Source of the DNA: Lachnospiraceae bacterium UBA3802
GTDB taxonomy: Bacteria > Bacillota > Clostridia > Lachnospirales > Lachnospiraceae
Direction of reading: 5' to 3'
Length of the DNA: 23,825 bases
NCBI GenBank assembly: GCA_002369155.1
Contig: DFEM01000018.1
Location: 1-23,825, forward strand
Position 1 is the first letter of the stretch. Each line of letters starts with the position of its first letter. The position numbers and the translations under genes were made by a program. The notes under the pieces are model-generated. The model made no database searches, was not told the DNA's origin, and saw nothing but the letters and a program-made list of their open reading frames with translations. This document shows, one piece after another, positions 7,637-15,114 of the stretch.

Positions 7637-7690
7637 AACCGACAACCTGTCGGTTAATATGATAATACTCATTTTGGGTTATGCTGTCAA
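7637..7690 (-). promoter_or_regulatory. Promoter and operator of the TetR gene
   Basis: On the minus strand, TTGACA (7690-7685), 17 bases and TATTAT (7667-7662) form a near-consensus promoter. A perfect palindrome, AACCGACA-acc-TGTCGGTT (7637-7655), begins 7 bases downstream and covers the transcription start. This is classic autorepression geometry. Confidence 0.85.
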
Positions 7691-7707
7691 TACTTAAAAT
7701 TTTTCTG

Positions 7708-7741
7708 ATAAAAAAGACTTCCGCAAAATCTGCGGAAGTCT
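7708..7741 (-). terminator. Intrinsic terminator of the binding-protein gene
   Basis: AGACTTCCGCA (7715-7725) pairs with TGCGGAAGTCT (7731-7741) around a 5-base loop: an 11-bp perfect stem. On the minus strand it is followed by a run of Ts (complement of the As at 7710-7715), so it ends the solute-binding-protein transcript. Confidence 0.9.
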
Positions 7742-7764
7742 CATTTTACTTATTCTTTTAACTC

Positions 7765-8565
7765 TTATTTGATTACGTCTACGCCGTATTTCTCGCCGAG
7801 CTCTGCAAGCTTGCCGTTAGCTACAAGCTGGTCGATTGCATTGTTTACAATCTCTACTGTCTTTACATCTTCAAGTCTGAAGCCGATAGCGTATTCCTCG
7901 CTCTGAAGGCTTGCACCTTCAAGAATCATAAGATCGCTGTAATCTGTATCTTCGTTGATAACAGCCTTGGCAAGTGTTAAGTCAAGTACTGCAGCATCGC
8001 ATGTGCCGGCCTTAACTTCAAGAAGTGCATCCTTCTGAGCACTTACGCCAAGATAAGTACCTGTTGAAAGATGTGCGTCTGCTTCGATAGCACTCTCACC
8101 TGCAGAACCGCTCTCTGCACAAACCTTGATTCCGTCCATAGCTTCAAGAGATGTAAACTTATCAGCGTTTGCCTTGTTGATAACAACTACCTGTTCGTTA
8201 ACAACGTAAGACTTTGAGAAAGCCATGTTTGCTTTTCTCTCTTCTGTAACGGTAAGACCGTTCCAGATGCAGTCGATTGTTCTCGACTTAAGCTCAACTT
8301 CCTTCTGATCCCATTCGATTTCCTGGAATTTAACGGGAACACCAACGATATCGGAAACAGCCTCTGCAAATTCGGTATCGAATCCGATAAGTTTGCCGTT
8401 TTCATCATAGTAGTTCATCGGCTCATAAAGAGTGATTCCTACAACCAATTCATTTTTGTTTTTGATATAGTCCCAGTCTGTCGCAGCGCTTGAACCGCCT
8501 GTACATCCTACAAGCATGGAGCCCATCATTGCTGCCATTAATAATACGGATAATAATTTCTTCAT
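7765..8565 (-). CDS. Amino acid ABC transporter substrate-binding lipoprotein
   Basis: Periplasmic-binding-protein-type receptor (family 3, polar amino acids), 266 aa from the chosen start. The ATG at 8563-8565 is preceded by a perfect AGGAGG and begins a lipoprotein signal (MKKLLSVLLMAAMMGSMLVG, then Cys21 of the lipobox), so in-frame sequence further upstream is not part of the protein. The mature part shows ELVVGITLYEPMNYYDENGK, the typical ligand-domain start, and WNGLTVTEERK, the usual signature around residues 100-111. It is transcribed alone. The likely partners are the permease and ATPase at 11704-13233, which lack a binding-protein gene beside them. The ligand is likely an amino acid such as cystine or glutamine, undetermined. 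Confidence 0.92.
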   Translation of the reverse strand: MKKLLSVLLMAAMMGSMLVGCTGGSSAATDWDYIKNKNELVVGITLYEPMNYYDENGKLIGFDTEFAEAVSDIVGVPVKFQEIEWDQKEVELKSRTIDCIWNGLTVTEERKANMAFSKSYVVNEQVVVINKANADKFTSLEAMDGIKVCAESGSAGESAIEADAHLSTGTYLGVSAQKDALLEVKAGTCDAAVLDLTLAKAVINEDTDYSDLMILEGASLQSEEYAIGFRLEDVKTVEIVNNAIDQLVANGKLAELGEKYGVDVIK

Positions 8566-8596
8566 TTCTATCCTCCTAAATAATTCTTTTATCCTT

Positions 8597-8682
8597 TTTC
8601 GGATAATGCAGTATTTCCTGTTTACCAAATACAATCCGAAATAAAGCAGTAACATACTACACGCATATTCGGATTTTGTCAA
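8597..8682 (-). promoter_or_regulatory. Promoter of the binding-protein gene with repeated TTCGGAT motifs
   Basis: On the minus strand, TTGACA (8682-8677), a 17-base spacer and TAGTAT (8659-8654) make a good promoter. The heptamer TTCGGAT or its complement occurs three times: 8598-8604, 8634-8640 (inverted) and 8668-8674. The first two can form an 8-bp stem in the untranslated leader; the third lies in the spacer just downstream of the -35. A regulator site is possible. Confidence 0.65.
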
Positions 8683-8735
8683 ACGAGAACCGGTTTTGAT
8701 TTTTTTATGATAAAAGAAAAAATTTTAAAAAGGTA

Positions 8736-8781
8736 TTGACAGCAACTGTATATTGCTGTATATATAACACATAAACAGTTG
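8736..8781 (+). promoter_or_regulatory. Promoter and probable operator of the GntR-ABC operon
   Basis: TTGACA (8736-8741), a 17-base spacer and TATATA (8759-8764) form a strong promoter. CTGTATAT is directly repeated at 8746-8753 and 8756-8763, spaced by one helical turn, and CAACTGT (8743-8749) is inverted as ACAGTTG (8775-8781). These overlap the spacer, the -10 and the start, so they are a plausible site for the GntR protein encoded next. Confidence 0.65.
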
Positions 8782-8793
8782 TGAGGTAAAAAT

Positions 8794-9171
8794 ATGAAAT
8801 TACTCCAAAACAGCGGAATACCGATTTATAAACAGATAAGTGAACAGTTAAAGGAAGAGATACTTTCCGGGAAAATAAAAGAAGGAGAATACCTTCCTTC
8901 AATAAGAGGCCTGGCGCAGGACTTGCGAACAAGTGTCATTACGACCATTAAAGCATATGAGGAACTTGAAAGCGAGGGACTCGTAACCGCGGTGCAGGGC
9001 AAAGGTTTCTATGTCAATGCGCAGGACTCAGAACTTTTGCGTGAGCAGCATATAAGAAAGGTCGAGGATGACTTGACTCAGGCCATCAAGGCTTCCAAAG
9101 TTGCGGGAATGAGCGAGGAAGACCTGATTGAGACACTCAAAGTCCTTATAAGACTCTCGAATGAGGAGTAA
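8794..9171 (+). CDS. GntR-family regulator, YtrA subfamily
   Basis: Short GntR repressor of 125 aa. Residues about 8-77 form the winged helix domain (IPIYKQISEQLKEEILSGKI, then LPSIRGLAQDL and GLVTAVQGKGFYV). The C-terminal part is only about 45 residues, the mark of the YtrA subfamily, which controls adjacent ABC transporter genes in Firmicutes and often responds to cell-envelope antibiotics. GTGAGG lies 7 bases before the ATG. It is the first gene of an operon with one ATPase and two membrane proteins, and its own promoter carries repeats, so autoregulation is likely. Confidence 0.9.
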   Translation: MKLLQNSGIPIYKQISEQLKEEILSGKIKEGEYLPSIRGLAQDLRTSVITTIKAYEELESEGLVTAVQGKGFYVNAQDSELLREQHIRKVEDDLTQAIKASKVAGMSEEDLIETLKVLIRLSNEE

Positions 9172-9256
9172 CAGGATTACAAAGTGTTAAAGCGAATCAC
9201 AACAGACCGCAAAGGAATAAGGGACCAAGAACAGAACCAACAGATTGGAGACAGAC

Positions 9257-10159
9257 ATGAATTATACAGACGTTATTACAGGAAAGAATATTAATAAGAA
9301 ATTCGGAAAATTCGAACTGGATGTTCCCGAACTTCATATTCCCGAGGGATTTTCAACGGCTCTCGTAGGAGAAAACGGCGCCGGCAAGACAACTCTTCTA
9401 AACATCCTTGGCGGAATCAGAAGAGACAATAAAGGCGAAGTCTGTTATTTTGGGGATAAAAAGATAGACGATGAGGGCGTGATGGAGCGAATCGGATTTA
9501 CAGGGACTAAGAATTATTTTCTTCCTCACTGGAACGGCAATCAGATAAGGGAACTCTCGGATATGCTTTTTGACAACTTTGATAAGGAAAAGTTTGATGC
9601 CATCTGCAAATCCTTAAATATCGACGATTCGGTATTCGGTGCCAAAGCCAAGAGCGTATCAAAGCTTTCCGACGGTAATCTTATGAAGCTGATGCTTGCG
9701 ACTGTTTTTGCGAGAAAGACAGATTTGCTTATTTTAGATGAGCCTGCATCTCCCTTAGATCCTTTGATGAGAGATCTGCTTGGCGATATTTTACGAACAT
9801 ATATTGCGGAAGGCAACGGCAAAAGAAGCATTCTTTTTTCCACACATAATATCTCCGACATGGAAGACGTAACGGATTATATCATCGTGATGGATGACGG
9901 CAAAATCCTCGAGCAGGGATTCGTAACGGATATCAAAGAAAAGTACGTCATTGTAAAAGGCGACGGCGAAGCCTCGGATGAACTTAAGAAAAAAATGATT
10001 TCCGTAACCTCAGGCAAATACGGATTTGAGGGAATGGCTCTCGCGGAAAACACAGAAAGCTTTACAGGCATGAATATATCTTTCGAAACTCCGGATCTTT
10101 TTAAGATCTGCGTGGCATTGCTTAAGCAGAATTCCAAACTTTCGATGCCTGTATTGTAA
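9257..10159 (+). CDS. ABC transporter ATP-binding protein (YtrB-like)
   Basis: ATPase subunit of the GntR-controlled transporter, about 300 aa. Walker A is GENGAGKTT and Walker B is LLILDEPASPLDP. The signature is degenerate (LSDGN in place of LSGGQ), as is frequent in this subfamily. An additional C-terminal domain of about 80 residues follows the H-loop region (FSTHNISDME). The ATG at 9257 is chosen because GGAG (9247-9250) lies at the right distance; an in-frame TTG at 9245 overlaps this ribosome site and is unlikely. An 85-base gap separates it from the GntR gene with no terminator seen. Substrate is unknown. Confidence 0.88.
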   Translation: MNYTDVITGKNINKKFGKFELDVPELHIPEGFSTALVGENGAGKTTLLNILGGIRRDNKGEVCYFGDKKIDDEGVMERIGFTGTKNYFLPHWNGNQIRELSDMLFDNFDKEKFDAICKSLNIDDSVFGAKAKSVSKLSDGNLMKLMLATVFARKTDLLILDEPASPLDPLMRDLLGDILRTYIAEGNGKRSILFSTHNISDMEDVTDYIIVMDDGKILEQGFVTDIKEKYVIVKGDGEASDELKKKMISVTSGKYGFEGMALAENTESFTGMNISFETPDLFKICVALLKQNSKLSMPVL

Positions 10160-10171
10160 AAGGAGAAGTCT

Positions 10172-10876
10172 ATGTTTAAAACTATCAGACAATACAAATC
10201 ATATACTTCAAAAAATGTGATGGCAGCAGCTTATATTCTTTTTCCGGCAGCGATTTTTGTATTATTGGTGACTATGGCTTTCTTTGGCAGGAATACCGAG
10301 GTGCAGACATTCAGGACTATTTTAACCACCTTTTCCATTATGGTTTCGGTTTGGGCTTCTGTCGTGGTTTGTCTTTCGGATCGCTTCAATTTCGGAGCAT
10401 TTCTTTCGGACAAATCGAGAATCGGAGAAATTGCCAGGACTTCATCCAAAGGAATTAAGATGATTAAAAGCATCACCTTGTGGGATATCTTCTCCAGATT
10501 GCTGCTTATAGTTATTTCTTCGGCGGGAATAGCAGTTGCAGGATATATAGGCCATCCCGATAAAGGATTAAAGTTTGCCATGATGTGTATTCTTTTCATA
10601 CTGACCTGCCATTTAATAACCAGTCTGCTCGTCTGGATTTGCCGAATGATTGAAAACCAGACAATATCGACACTTATATACAGTTTCGGAATTTTGTATT
10701 TCTTTCCGGTTGCACTCATATTTATACTGCCGGAAGAAATAATACCTTCTTTTATATATACGGGTGCTGTTATTGGGCAAATAATTCTGGATGTAATCGT
10801 TAATTCAGCGGGAATGCTCCTTTTAAACAGATTTATAAAAAGAGAATGGTATAACGATGGAAAGGATAGAAAATGA
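10172..10876 (+). CDS. ABC transporter permease-like membrane protein
   Basis: Hydrophobic protein of 234 aa with about six predicted membrane helices and a basic end. It has no conserved motif recognisable by eye. Its position right after the ATPase gene (13 bases, AGGAGA ribosome site) and the 4-base ATGA overlap with the next membrane-protein gene indicate that the two form a heteromeric membrane part of the GntR-controlled ABC transporter. Confidence 0.75.
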   Translation: MFKTIRQYKSYTSKNVMAAAYILFPAAIFVLLVTMAFFGRNTEVQTFRTILTTFSIMVSVWASVVVCLSDRFNFGAFLSDKSRIGEIARTSSKGIKMIKSITLWDIFSRLLLIVISSAGIAVAGYIGHPDKGLKFAMMCILFILTCHLITSLLVWICRMIENQTISTLIYSFGILYFFPVALIFILPEEIIPSFIYTGAVIGQIILDVIVNSAGMLLLNRFIKREWYNDGKDRK

Positions 10877-11568
10877 AGATAAAAGAGACTGTGGGATTAG
10901 TTAAATATCTATATCAGTATAAAGCGATAGTTTTGTTACCGCTGATATTTATAATGAACTGTTTGATGTATATTTTTATGCCGGTCGGAGTAATGATTCA
11001 GGGATTAATGGTCAGCATAAGCAGCGTATATTTTGTTAATGTTATTTCACAGGTTTATGCCTCGGATATGGTTCAGTCGTCCGAAAAAGTGAAGAAAAAT
11101 TATATTAAAAATCATACGGTGATGCTCTTAATCTCCAATGTAATTCATTTTATTCTTTTTATCGTACCGTCGGTTATTTTTATATTTTTAACATATGAAA
11201 CTCCGAATGTGGCAGTTTCGTTTGTGCTTTTAAATTTCATCGTATCAAATATCGGCATATACATATCCGTATCCGTTATTTATAAAAAACAGGTTCTTGG
11301 AATTCTTATCCTTGCCCTTCCTTTGTTGATTTTCGGGTTACAGATGCCGTTATATTTTACGAACGCAATTAAGAATCACGGAAAAATCGGAGCAGAAGGA
11401 TTGTCTTTCCTTCCGGAAATACAGATGTGGATGATAGTCGGACTTCTTATTGTGGCCGGTCTCGTTTGTATAGTATCCCCGTTTATTTACTATGGAATTT
11501 CCAAACTGATGAAAAATGTTCCGATGAGCAAATCCTACACGGACCGCCTCCCCTGGGGGAAGGTGTAA
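10873..11568 (+). CDS. Second ABC transporter permease-like membrane protein
   Basis: A 231-aa integral membrane protein with about six hydrophobic segments, starting MKIKETVGLVKYLYQYK. It overlaps the previous gene by ATGA, so translation is coupled. Like its neighbour it resembles ABC-2-type membrane subunits only in general character. It is the last gene of the GntR operon, followed closely by an intrinsic terminator. Confidence 0.75.
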   Translation: MKIKETVGLVKYLYQYKAIVLLPLIFIMNCLMYIFMPVGVMIQGLMVSISSVYFVNVISQVYASDMVQSSEKVKKNYIKNHTVMLLISNVIHFILFIVPSVIFIFLTYETPNVAVSFVLLNFIVSNIGIYISVSVIYKKQVLGILILALPLLIFGLQMPLYFTNAIKNHGKIGAEGLSFLPEIQMWMIVGLLIVAGLVCIVSPFIYYGISKLMKNVPMSKSYTDRLPWGKV

Positions 11569-11590
11569 CCGGCCGGGAAATTGACGTTTC

Positions 11591-11625
11591 AAAAACTGTC
11601 TCAAACGAGGCAGTTTTTGTTTTTT
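11591..11625 (+). terminator. Intrinsic terminator of the GntR-ABC operon
   Basis: AAAAACTGTCTC (11591-11602) pairs with GAGGCAGTTTTT (11607-11618) around AAAC: a 12-bp stem with one G-U pair. GTTTTTT follows. Confidence 0.9.
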
Positions 11626-11703
11626 ACAAATAAGAGGGAATTGTGTAAAATAGAAGAGTATGTAAAAACATTTATCTGAATATGGATAAGGAAGAAAAGA
11701 ATT

Positions 11704-12348
11704 ATGTTTCTTGAAGTAACGCTGCAACTTTTGGACGGGTTTAAATTAACCCTTTTAATATTTGCCCTGACTTTAATCGGGGCGCTTCCGCTGGGTCTAG
11801 TAATTACATTCGGAAGTATGTCGAAAATTAAATTCATAAAAGGTTTGACCAAGGGATTCGTCTGGGTCATAAGAGGTACACCTCTGATGCTTCAGATTAT
11901 CCTTGTTTTTTATGGTCCGGGACTTATTTTCCATACGAACGGTGTCGGCAGACTTCCTGCGGTAATAATTGCGTTTATCATCAATTATGCCTGCTACTTC
12001 TCGGAGATTTACAGAGGCGGTATCGAGAGTATTTCCCAGGGACAGTATGAGGCAGGACAGGTGCTTGGCATGACCAAGACGCAGATTTTCTTTAAGATTA
12101 TTTTGGCGCAGGTTATTAAACGTATCCTCCCTCCGATGGGCAACGAAATCATTACCCTCGTAAAAGATACATCCCTCGCCAGAGTCGTTTCCTGTGTTGA
12201 ACTTCTTAAAGCAGCACAGGATATTGTCGGTCTTAAAGCAATCATCTGGCCTATCTTTTACATCGGCGCATTCTACCTGCTCTTCACCGGTGTACTTACA
12301 ATTGTGTTCGGTAAGATAGAAAAGAAACTTGATTATTACAAAGGATAA
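11704..12348 (+). CDS. Amino acid ABC transporter permease (HisM/GlnP family)
   Basis: Inner-membrane channel subunit of a polar amino acid importer, 214 aa, normal for the family. RGTPLMLQ (about residues 57-64) and the EAA loop (YEAGQVLGMTKTQIFFKIIL, about 117-136), which contacts the ATPase, are clear. GATAAGGAAG lies upstream of the ATG. A weak promoter candidate (TTGTGT at 11641, 16 bases, TAAAAA at 11663) follows the preceding terminator. The ATPase gene comes next; the binding protein is probably the lipoprotein encoded at 7765-8565. Confidence 0.92.
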   Translation: MFLEVTLQLLDGFKLTLLIFALTLIGALPLGLVITFGSMSKIKFIKGLTKGFVWVIRGTPLMLQIILVFYGPGLIFHTNGVGRLPAVIIAFIINYACYFSEIYRGGIESISQGQYEAGQVLGMTKTQIFFKIILAQVIKRILPPMGNEIITLVKDTSLARVVSCVELLKAAQDIVGLKAIIWPIFYIGAFYLLFTGVLTIVFGKIEKKLDYYKG

Positions 12349-12414
12349 AAGAATCAGACGTTGATACTCCAAACGAAGCAATATCGTTTAAAGAGTGTAA
12401 GAAAAGGATATAAA

Positions 12415-13233
12415 ATGAGCGACGAATTAAAAGAAAAACCGGTTCTCAAAGTTGAGAATATATGTAAGAGTTTTGGCAAAGAAGAAGTTTTAAAAAGCGT
12501 TTCCTTTGAACTTAATAAAGGTGAAGTCCTTGCGATAATCGGTTCTTCCGGCGGCGGAAAAACCACACTTCTTCGTTGCCTTAACCAGCTTGTCATTCCC
12601 GATAAAGGAAAGATTACGGTTAACGGGGATGTAATTTATGATGCTGAACTCGGAAAAGAAAACGAAAAGAATTTAAGAACGAAAAGACTTCATTTCGGAC
12701 TTGTGTTCCAGCAGTTTAATCTTTTTCCGCAGTACAATGTTTTCAATAATCTGACGCTTGCAGCAAGACTTTTGGCAAAGGAAAACAATAAGAAGAACGG
12801 CGGAAGTGCGGAAGATTTAAAAAAGGAATATGCGAGAATAGATGAGGAAGCAACCAAGCTTCTTGAGAGAGTGGGCCTTAATGAAAAGATGAAGTCATAT
12901 CCGTGTGAACTTTCCGGCGGTCAGCAGCAAAGAGTTGCCATAGCAAGAGCACTCATTTTACATCCCGATATTCTTTGCTTCGATGAACCCACATCGGCAC
13001 TCGATCCCGAGTTAACAGGCGAAGTATTAAGGGTTATCGAGGGACTTAAATCGGCCGACAACACCATGGTTATCGTTACTCATGAGATGGAATTTGCCAG
13101 AAGAGTAGCAAGTAAAATCATATTTATCGCTGACGGAGTAATAGAGGAAATGGGCACTCCCGAGGAAGTTTTTGATAATCCTAAGAGTGAGAAATTAAGG
13201 AATTTCTTCAGTAAATCCGTGGAAAAAATATAA
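12415..13233 (+). CDS. Amino acid ABC transporter ATP-binding protein (GlnQ/HisP family)
   Basis: ATPase subunit of the polar amino acid importer, 272 aa from the ATG at 12415. Motifs are Walker A GSSGGGKTT, Q-loop VFQQFNLFP, signature LSGGQQQR, Walker B ILCFDEPTSALDPE and H-loop VTHEMEFARR. A lysine/asparagine-rich stretch of about 25 residues after the Q-loop region (LLAKENNKKNGGSAEDLKKE) lengthens it relative to the usual 240-250 residues. AAAAGGA precedes the ATG; a TTG 18 codons upstream has no ribosome site and is rejected as start. It is co-transcribed with the permease, 66 bases apart. Confidence 0.93.
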   Translation: MSDELKEKPVLKVENICKSFGKEEVLKSVSFELNKGEVLAIIGSSGGGKTTLLRCLNQLVIPDKGKITVNGDVIYDAELGKENEKNLRTKRLHFGLVFQQFNLFPQYNVFNNLTLAARLLAKENNKKNGGSAEDLKKEYARIDEEATKLLERVGLNEKMKSYPCELSGGQQQRVAIARALILHPDILCFDEPTSALDPELTGEVLRVIEGLKSADNTMVIVTHEMEFARRVASKIIFIADGVIEEMGTPEEVFDNPKSEKLRNFFSKSVEKI

Positions 13234-13279
13234 AAGTATATAAGAAGAATTCATAACAAAGACAGTTTGGAGCAGGTCC

Positions 13280-13864
13280 ATGGACGAAAGAATCAAAAAG
13301 CAGTTGGATTTTTCCCTTGAAATAGACAAAGAGAAAAACATATTCAGACAAACGAGTTTAAGCAACCACGGTCGTAAGGAAAACGATGCCGAGCATGCGT
13401 GGCATATGGCGATAATGGCATATGTATTAAAAGAATATGCCAATGAGGATGTGGATATTTCCAAGGTTATGCTTATGTGTCTTATTCATGATATTGTCGA
13501 AATCGACGCGGGAGATACCTACGCATACGACCCGGAGGCAAAAAAAACACAGCACGAAAGAGAAGAAAAGGCAAAAGAGAGAATTTTTTCACTTCTTCCC
13601 GAAGATCAGAAAGAAGAACTCTCGGCTCTGTTTGACGAATTTGAAGAGTGCGAGACACCCGAGTCCAAATTTGCTCATTCCATGGACAATCTGCAGCCCC
13701 TTATTTTAAACAATTCAAACAACGGAAGCGATTGGAGGGAGCACGGCGTATACGCTTCTCAGGTTTATGAGCGCCAGGGCAAGACACAGCTTGGGTCACA
13801 GAAACTTTTCGAAATAACGGATACAATCATTAAAGAAAACATAGAGAAGGGAAATCTCAAATAG
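13280..13864 (+). CDS. HD-domain hydrolase, YfbR/HDDC2-like nucleotidase
   Basis: A 194-aa cytoplasmic metal-dependent phosphohydrolase. The HD signature is visible in order: GRKENDAEHAWHM with His39, LIHDIVEIDAGD with His70-Asp71 and Glu74, and MDNLQP with Asp136. This spacing matches the 5'-deoxynucleotidase YfbR/HDDC2 group, so removal of phosphate from nucleoside monophosphates is the best guess; the exact substrate is unproven. A GGAG-type ribosome site precedes the ATG. The gene follows the amino acid importer by 46 bases with no terminator seen, so it may be read through from that operon. Confidence 0.88.
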   Translation: MDERIKKQLDFSLEIDKEKNIFRQTSLSNHGRKENDAEHAWHMAIMAYVLKEYANEDVDISKVMLMCLIHDIVEIDAGDTYAYDPEAKKTQHEREEKAKERIFSLLPEDQKEELSALFDEFEECETPESKFAHSMDNLQPLILNNSNNGSDWREHGVYASQVYERQGKTQLGSQKLFEITDTIIKENIEKGNLK

Positions 13865-13867
13865 GGC

Positions 13868-14575
13868 ATGGAAGAAAAAAAGAAAAAAAGAATATGGCCG
13901 ATCATTTTGATAGTCGGGGCAGCAGTGTTTCTTGCCGGAATTATTCTTGTTTTGCTTTTGGGGACAGCGGGAATCTATATATTCGTTACACAATCCCGAA
14001 AAAACTTTACCAACACTTATTCATATGCAAATCACATAGCAAACATGAATACAACCAATATGCCGACCACGGTCATTACGACCGGAGGGGCACCGTATGA
14101 TTACACTTTTATAAACGACGTGCTTACAAAAGATGAGGCTTCGGTTGAAGCATGGATAAACAAATATTATCCCGGAAGTTCCATACAAAAAAATGTTTAT
14201 TCGGATTCCGGTACTGCCTATTGGGTAGTTAATTCGACTTCTTTGATGAATTCTGTATCAATTGACGGAGTTATTGTTAATTACGATCATATAGAATTTC
14301 ATTTAAGTGATGGATATGCCGAAGAAATAATGTTTATACTTGACCCTGATATAGGTGTTTTTAACAAAATGTACAGTGATTTTGAAGCTTTATACGGTCC
14401 GAAGCAGCCTTATGTGGGGAAGAAGGATATTATTACTGTGCTGACGCTTCCGAATTACGAGTATGTGTCATATGACTGGTATGAAAATGATTTTGACGGA
14501 TATTATTCTTTGCGTCTTACCAGATCAAATAATCAAACAGGGGCGCAGAACCTGATAGGCATTTCAAAGAATTAG
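13868..14575 (+). CDS. Unknown membrane-anchored protein
   Basis: A 235-aa protein not assigned to any family. It has a strongly basic start (MEEKKKKRIWP), one membrane helix (about residues 10-36) and an extracytoplasmic part rich in Tyr, Asn, Ser and Thr (TNTYSYANHIANMNTTNMPT near 48-67). The single helix acts as an uncleaved anchor; no lipobox is seen. The ATG lies 3 bases after the HD gene's stop and has only a weak ribosome site (AGGG), suggesting translational coupling. No catalytic motif was found. Confidence 0.7.
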   Translation: MEEKKKKRIWPIILIVGAAVFLAGIILVLLLGTAGIYIFVTQSRKNFTNTYSYANHIANMNTTNMPTTVITTGGAPYDYTFINDVLTKDEASVEAWINKYYPGSSIQKNVYSDSGTAYWVVNSTSLMNSVSIDGVIVNYDHIEFHLSDGYAEEIMFILDPDIGVFNKMYSDFEALYGPKQPYVGKKDIITVLTLPNYEYVSYDWYENDFDGYYSLRLTRSNNQTGAQNLIGISKN

Positions 14576-14587
14576 GTGTGAGAATAA

Positions 14588-14932
14588 ATGAACGTTTTTG
14601 ACATATCACAGGAAGTGTTTTCCTGCAAAGTTTTTCCGGGAGATCCGTCTCCCGTCAGAGAGAAAAAGTTAAGCATTACCGAAGGTGCGGTATGCAATCT
14701 TACGGCTTTTAACATGTGCGCCCACAACGGAACGCATGTAGATGCGCCATACCATTTTCTGAATGACGGCAAAACCATCGATCAGGTGGATCTGGATAAA
14801 TTCGTAGGTCCCGCATATGTATGTGAGCATACGGGAGATATCGAAAAAGAAGATGCCGAAAACATTATTAAGGCAGCAAAAAAATGCAGTGAGGAAGCAG
14901 CAAATGCCCAAAATATCGAAAAAACCGATTGA
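14588..14932 (+). pseudogene. Cyclase-family (kynurenine-formamidase-like) protein, C-terminal half missing
   Basis: The 114 encoded residues match the N-terminal half of metal-dependent cyclase-family hydrolases: MNVFDISQEV at the start and the metal-binding signature CAHNGTHVDAPYHF at about residues 43-56. Family members are about 200-220 aa long. Here the frame ends after a degenerate-looking tail (EEAANAQNIEKTD), and no C-terminal cyclase sequence was found in any frame up to the next gene. The stop codon overlaps the -35 TTGACA of the next transcription unit, which marks a probable deletion or recombination junction. It may be an inactive remnant; a functional short form is less likely. 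Confidence 0.65.
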
Positions 14933-14956
14933 CAAAAGATATCGTATTGATATACT
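14929..14956 (+). promoter_or_regulatory. Strong promoter for the leader ORF and ABC-DUF1854-ABC operon
   Basis: Consensus TTGACA (14929-14934), a 16-base spacer and TATACT (14951-14956). The expected transcript start is near 14963, about 38 bases before the leader ORF. No other promoter of similar quality was seen between here and the exporter gene at 15184. Confidence 0.8.
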
Positions 14957-15000
14957 GAATTAACAGACATTAAAAAAGATTAGGAAAGGAGGACGAAAAA

Positions 15001-15114
15001 ATGAAGAAATTATATGCAGTATCAACAGTCATTTTAACCGCGCATTTATGTAATGACGGCTTAAGATTTCTTTGCACGGATTTTGCTTTTCGTACTCCCG
15101 GTATTAATATATAA
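15001..15114 (+). CDS. 37-aa leader peptide of the ABC exporter operon
   Basis: Short ORF beginning MKKLYAVSTVILTAHL and ending in a TAA at 15112-15114. It has one of the best ribosome sites of the window (GGAAAGGAGG, 14982-14991) and its own strong promoter. It sits between that promoter and an intrinsic terminator just ahead of a drug-exporter-like operon. The peptide has a hydrophobic first half and a C-terminal part rich in Phe and Cys; no known family is recognised by eye. Codons about 24-29 form one strand of an alternative RNA pairing that would break the terminator, so translation of this ORF probably controls read-through, as bmrB does for bmrCD in B. subtilis. A stand-alone small protein cannot be excluded. 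Confidence 0.7.
   Translation: MKKLYAVSTVILTAHLCNDGLRFLCTDFAFRTPGINI

Noticed and set aside
8566..8682. N-terminal extension of the binding protein by 39 codons
   Set aside because: A perfect AGGAGG and a lipoprotein signal mark the internal ATG at 8565 as the true start; the extension covers the promoter.
9245..9256. TTG start for the YtrB-like ATPase
   Set aside because: The TTG overlaps the GGAG that serves the ATG at 9257.
11797..12381. 194-codon minus-strand frame opposite the amino acid permease
   Set aside because: The permease on the plus strand is unmistakable (EAA loop); the antisense frame has no motif.
12361..12414. TTG start adding 18 codons to the amino acid ABC ATPase
   Set aside because: There is no ribosome site, and the extra residues do not fit the family; ATG at 12415 has AAAAGGA.
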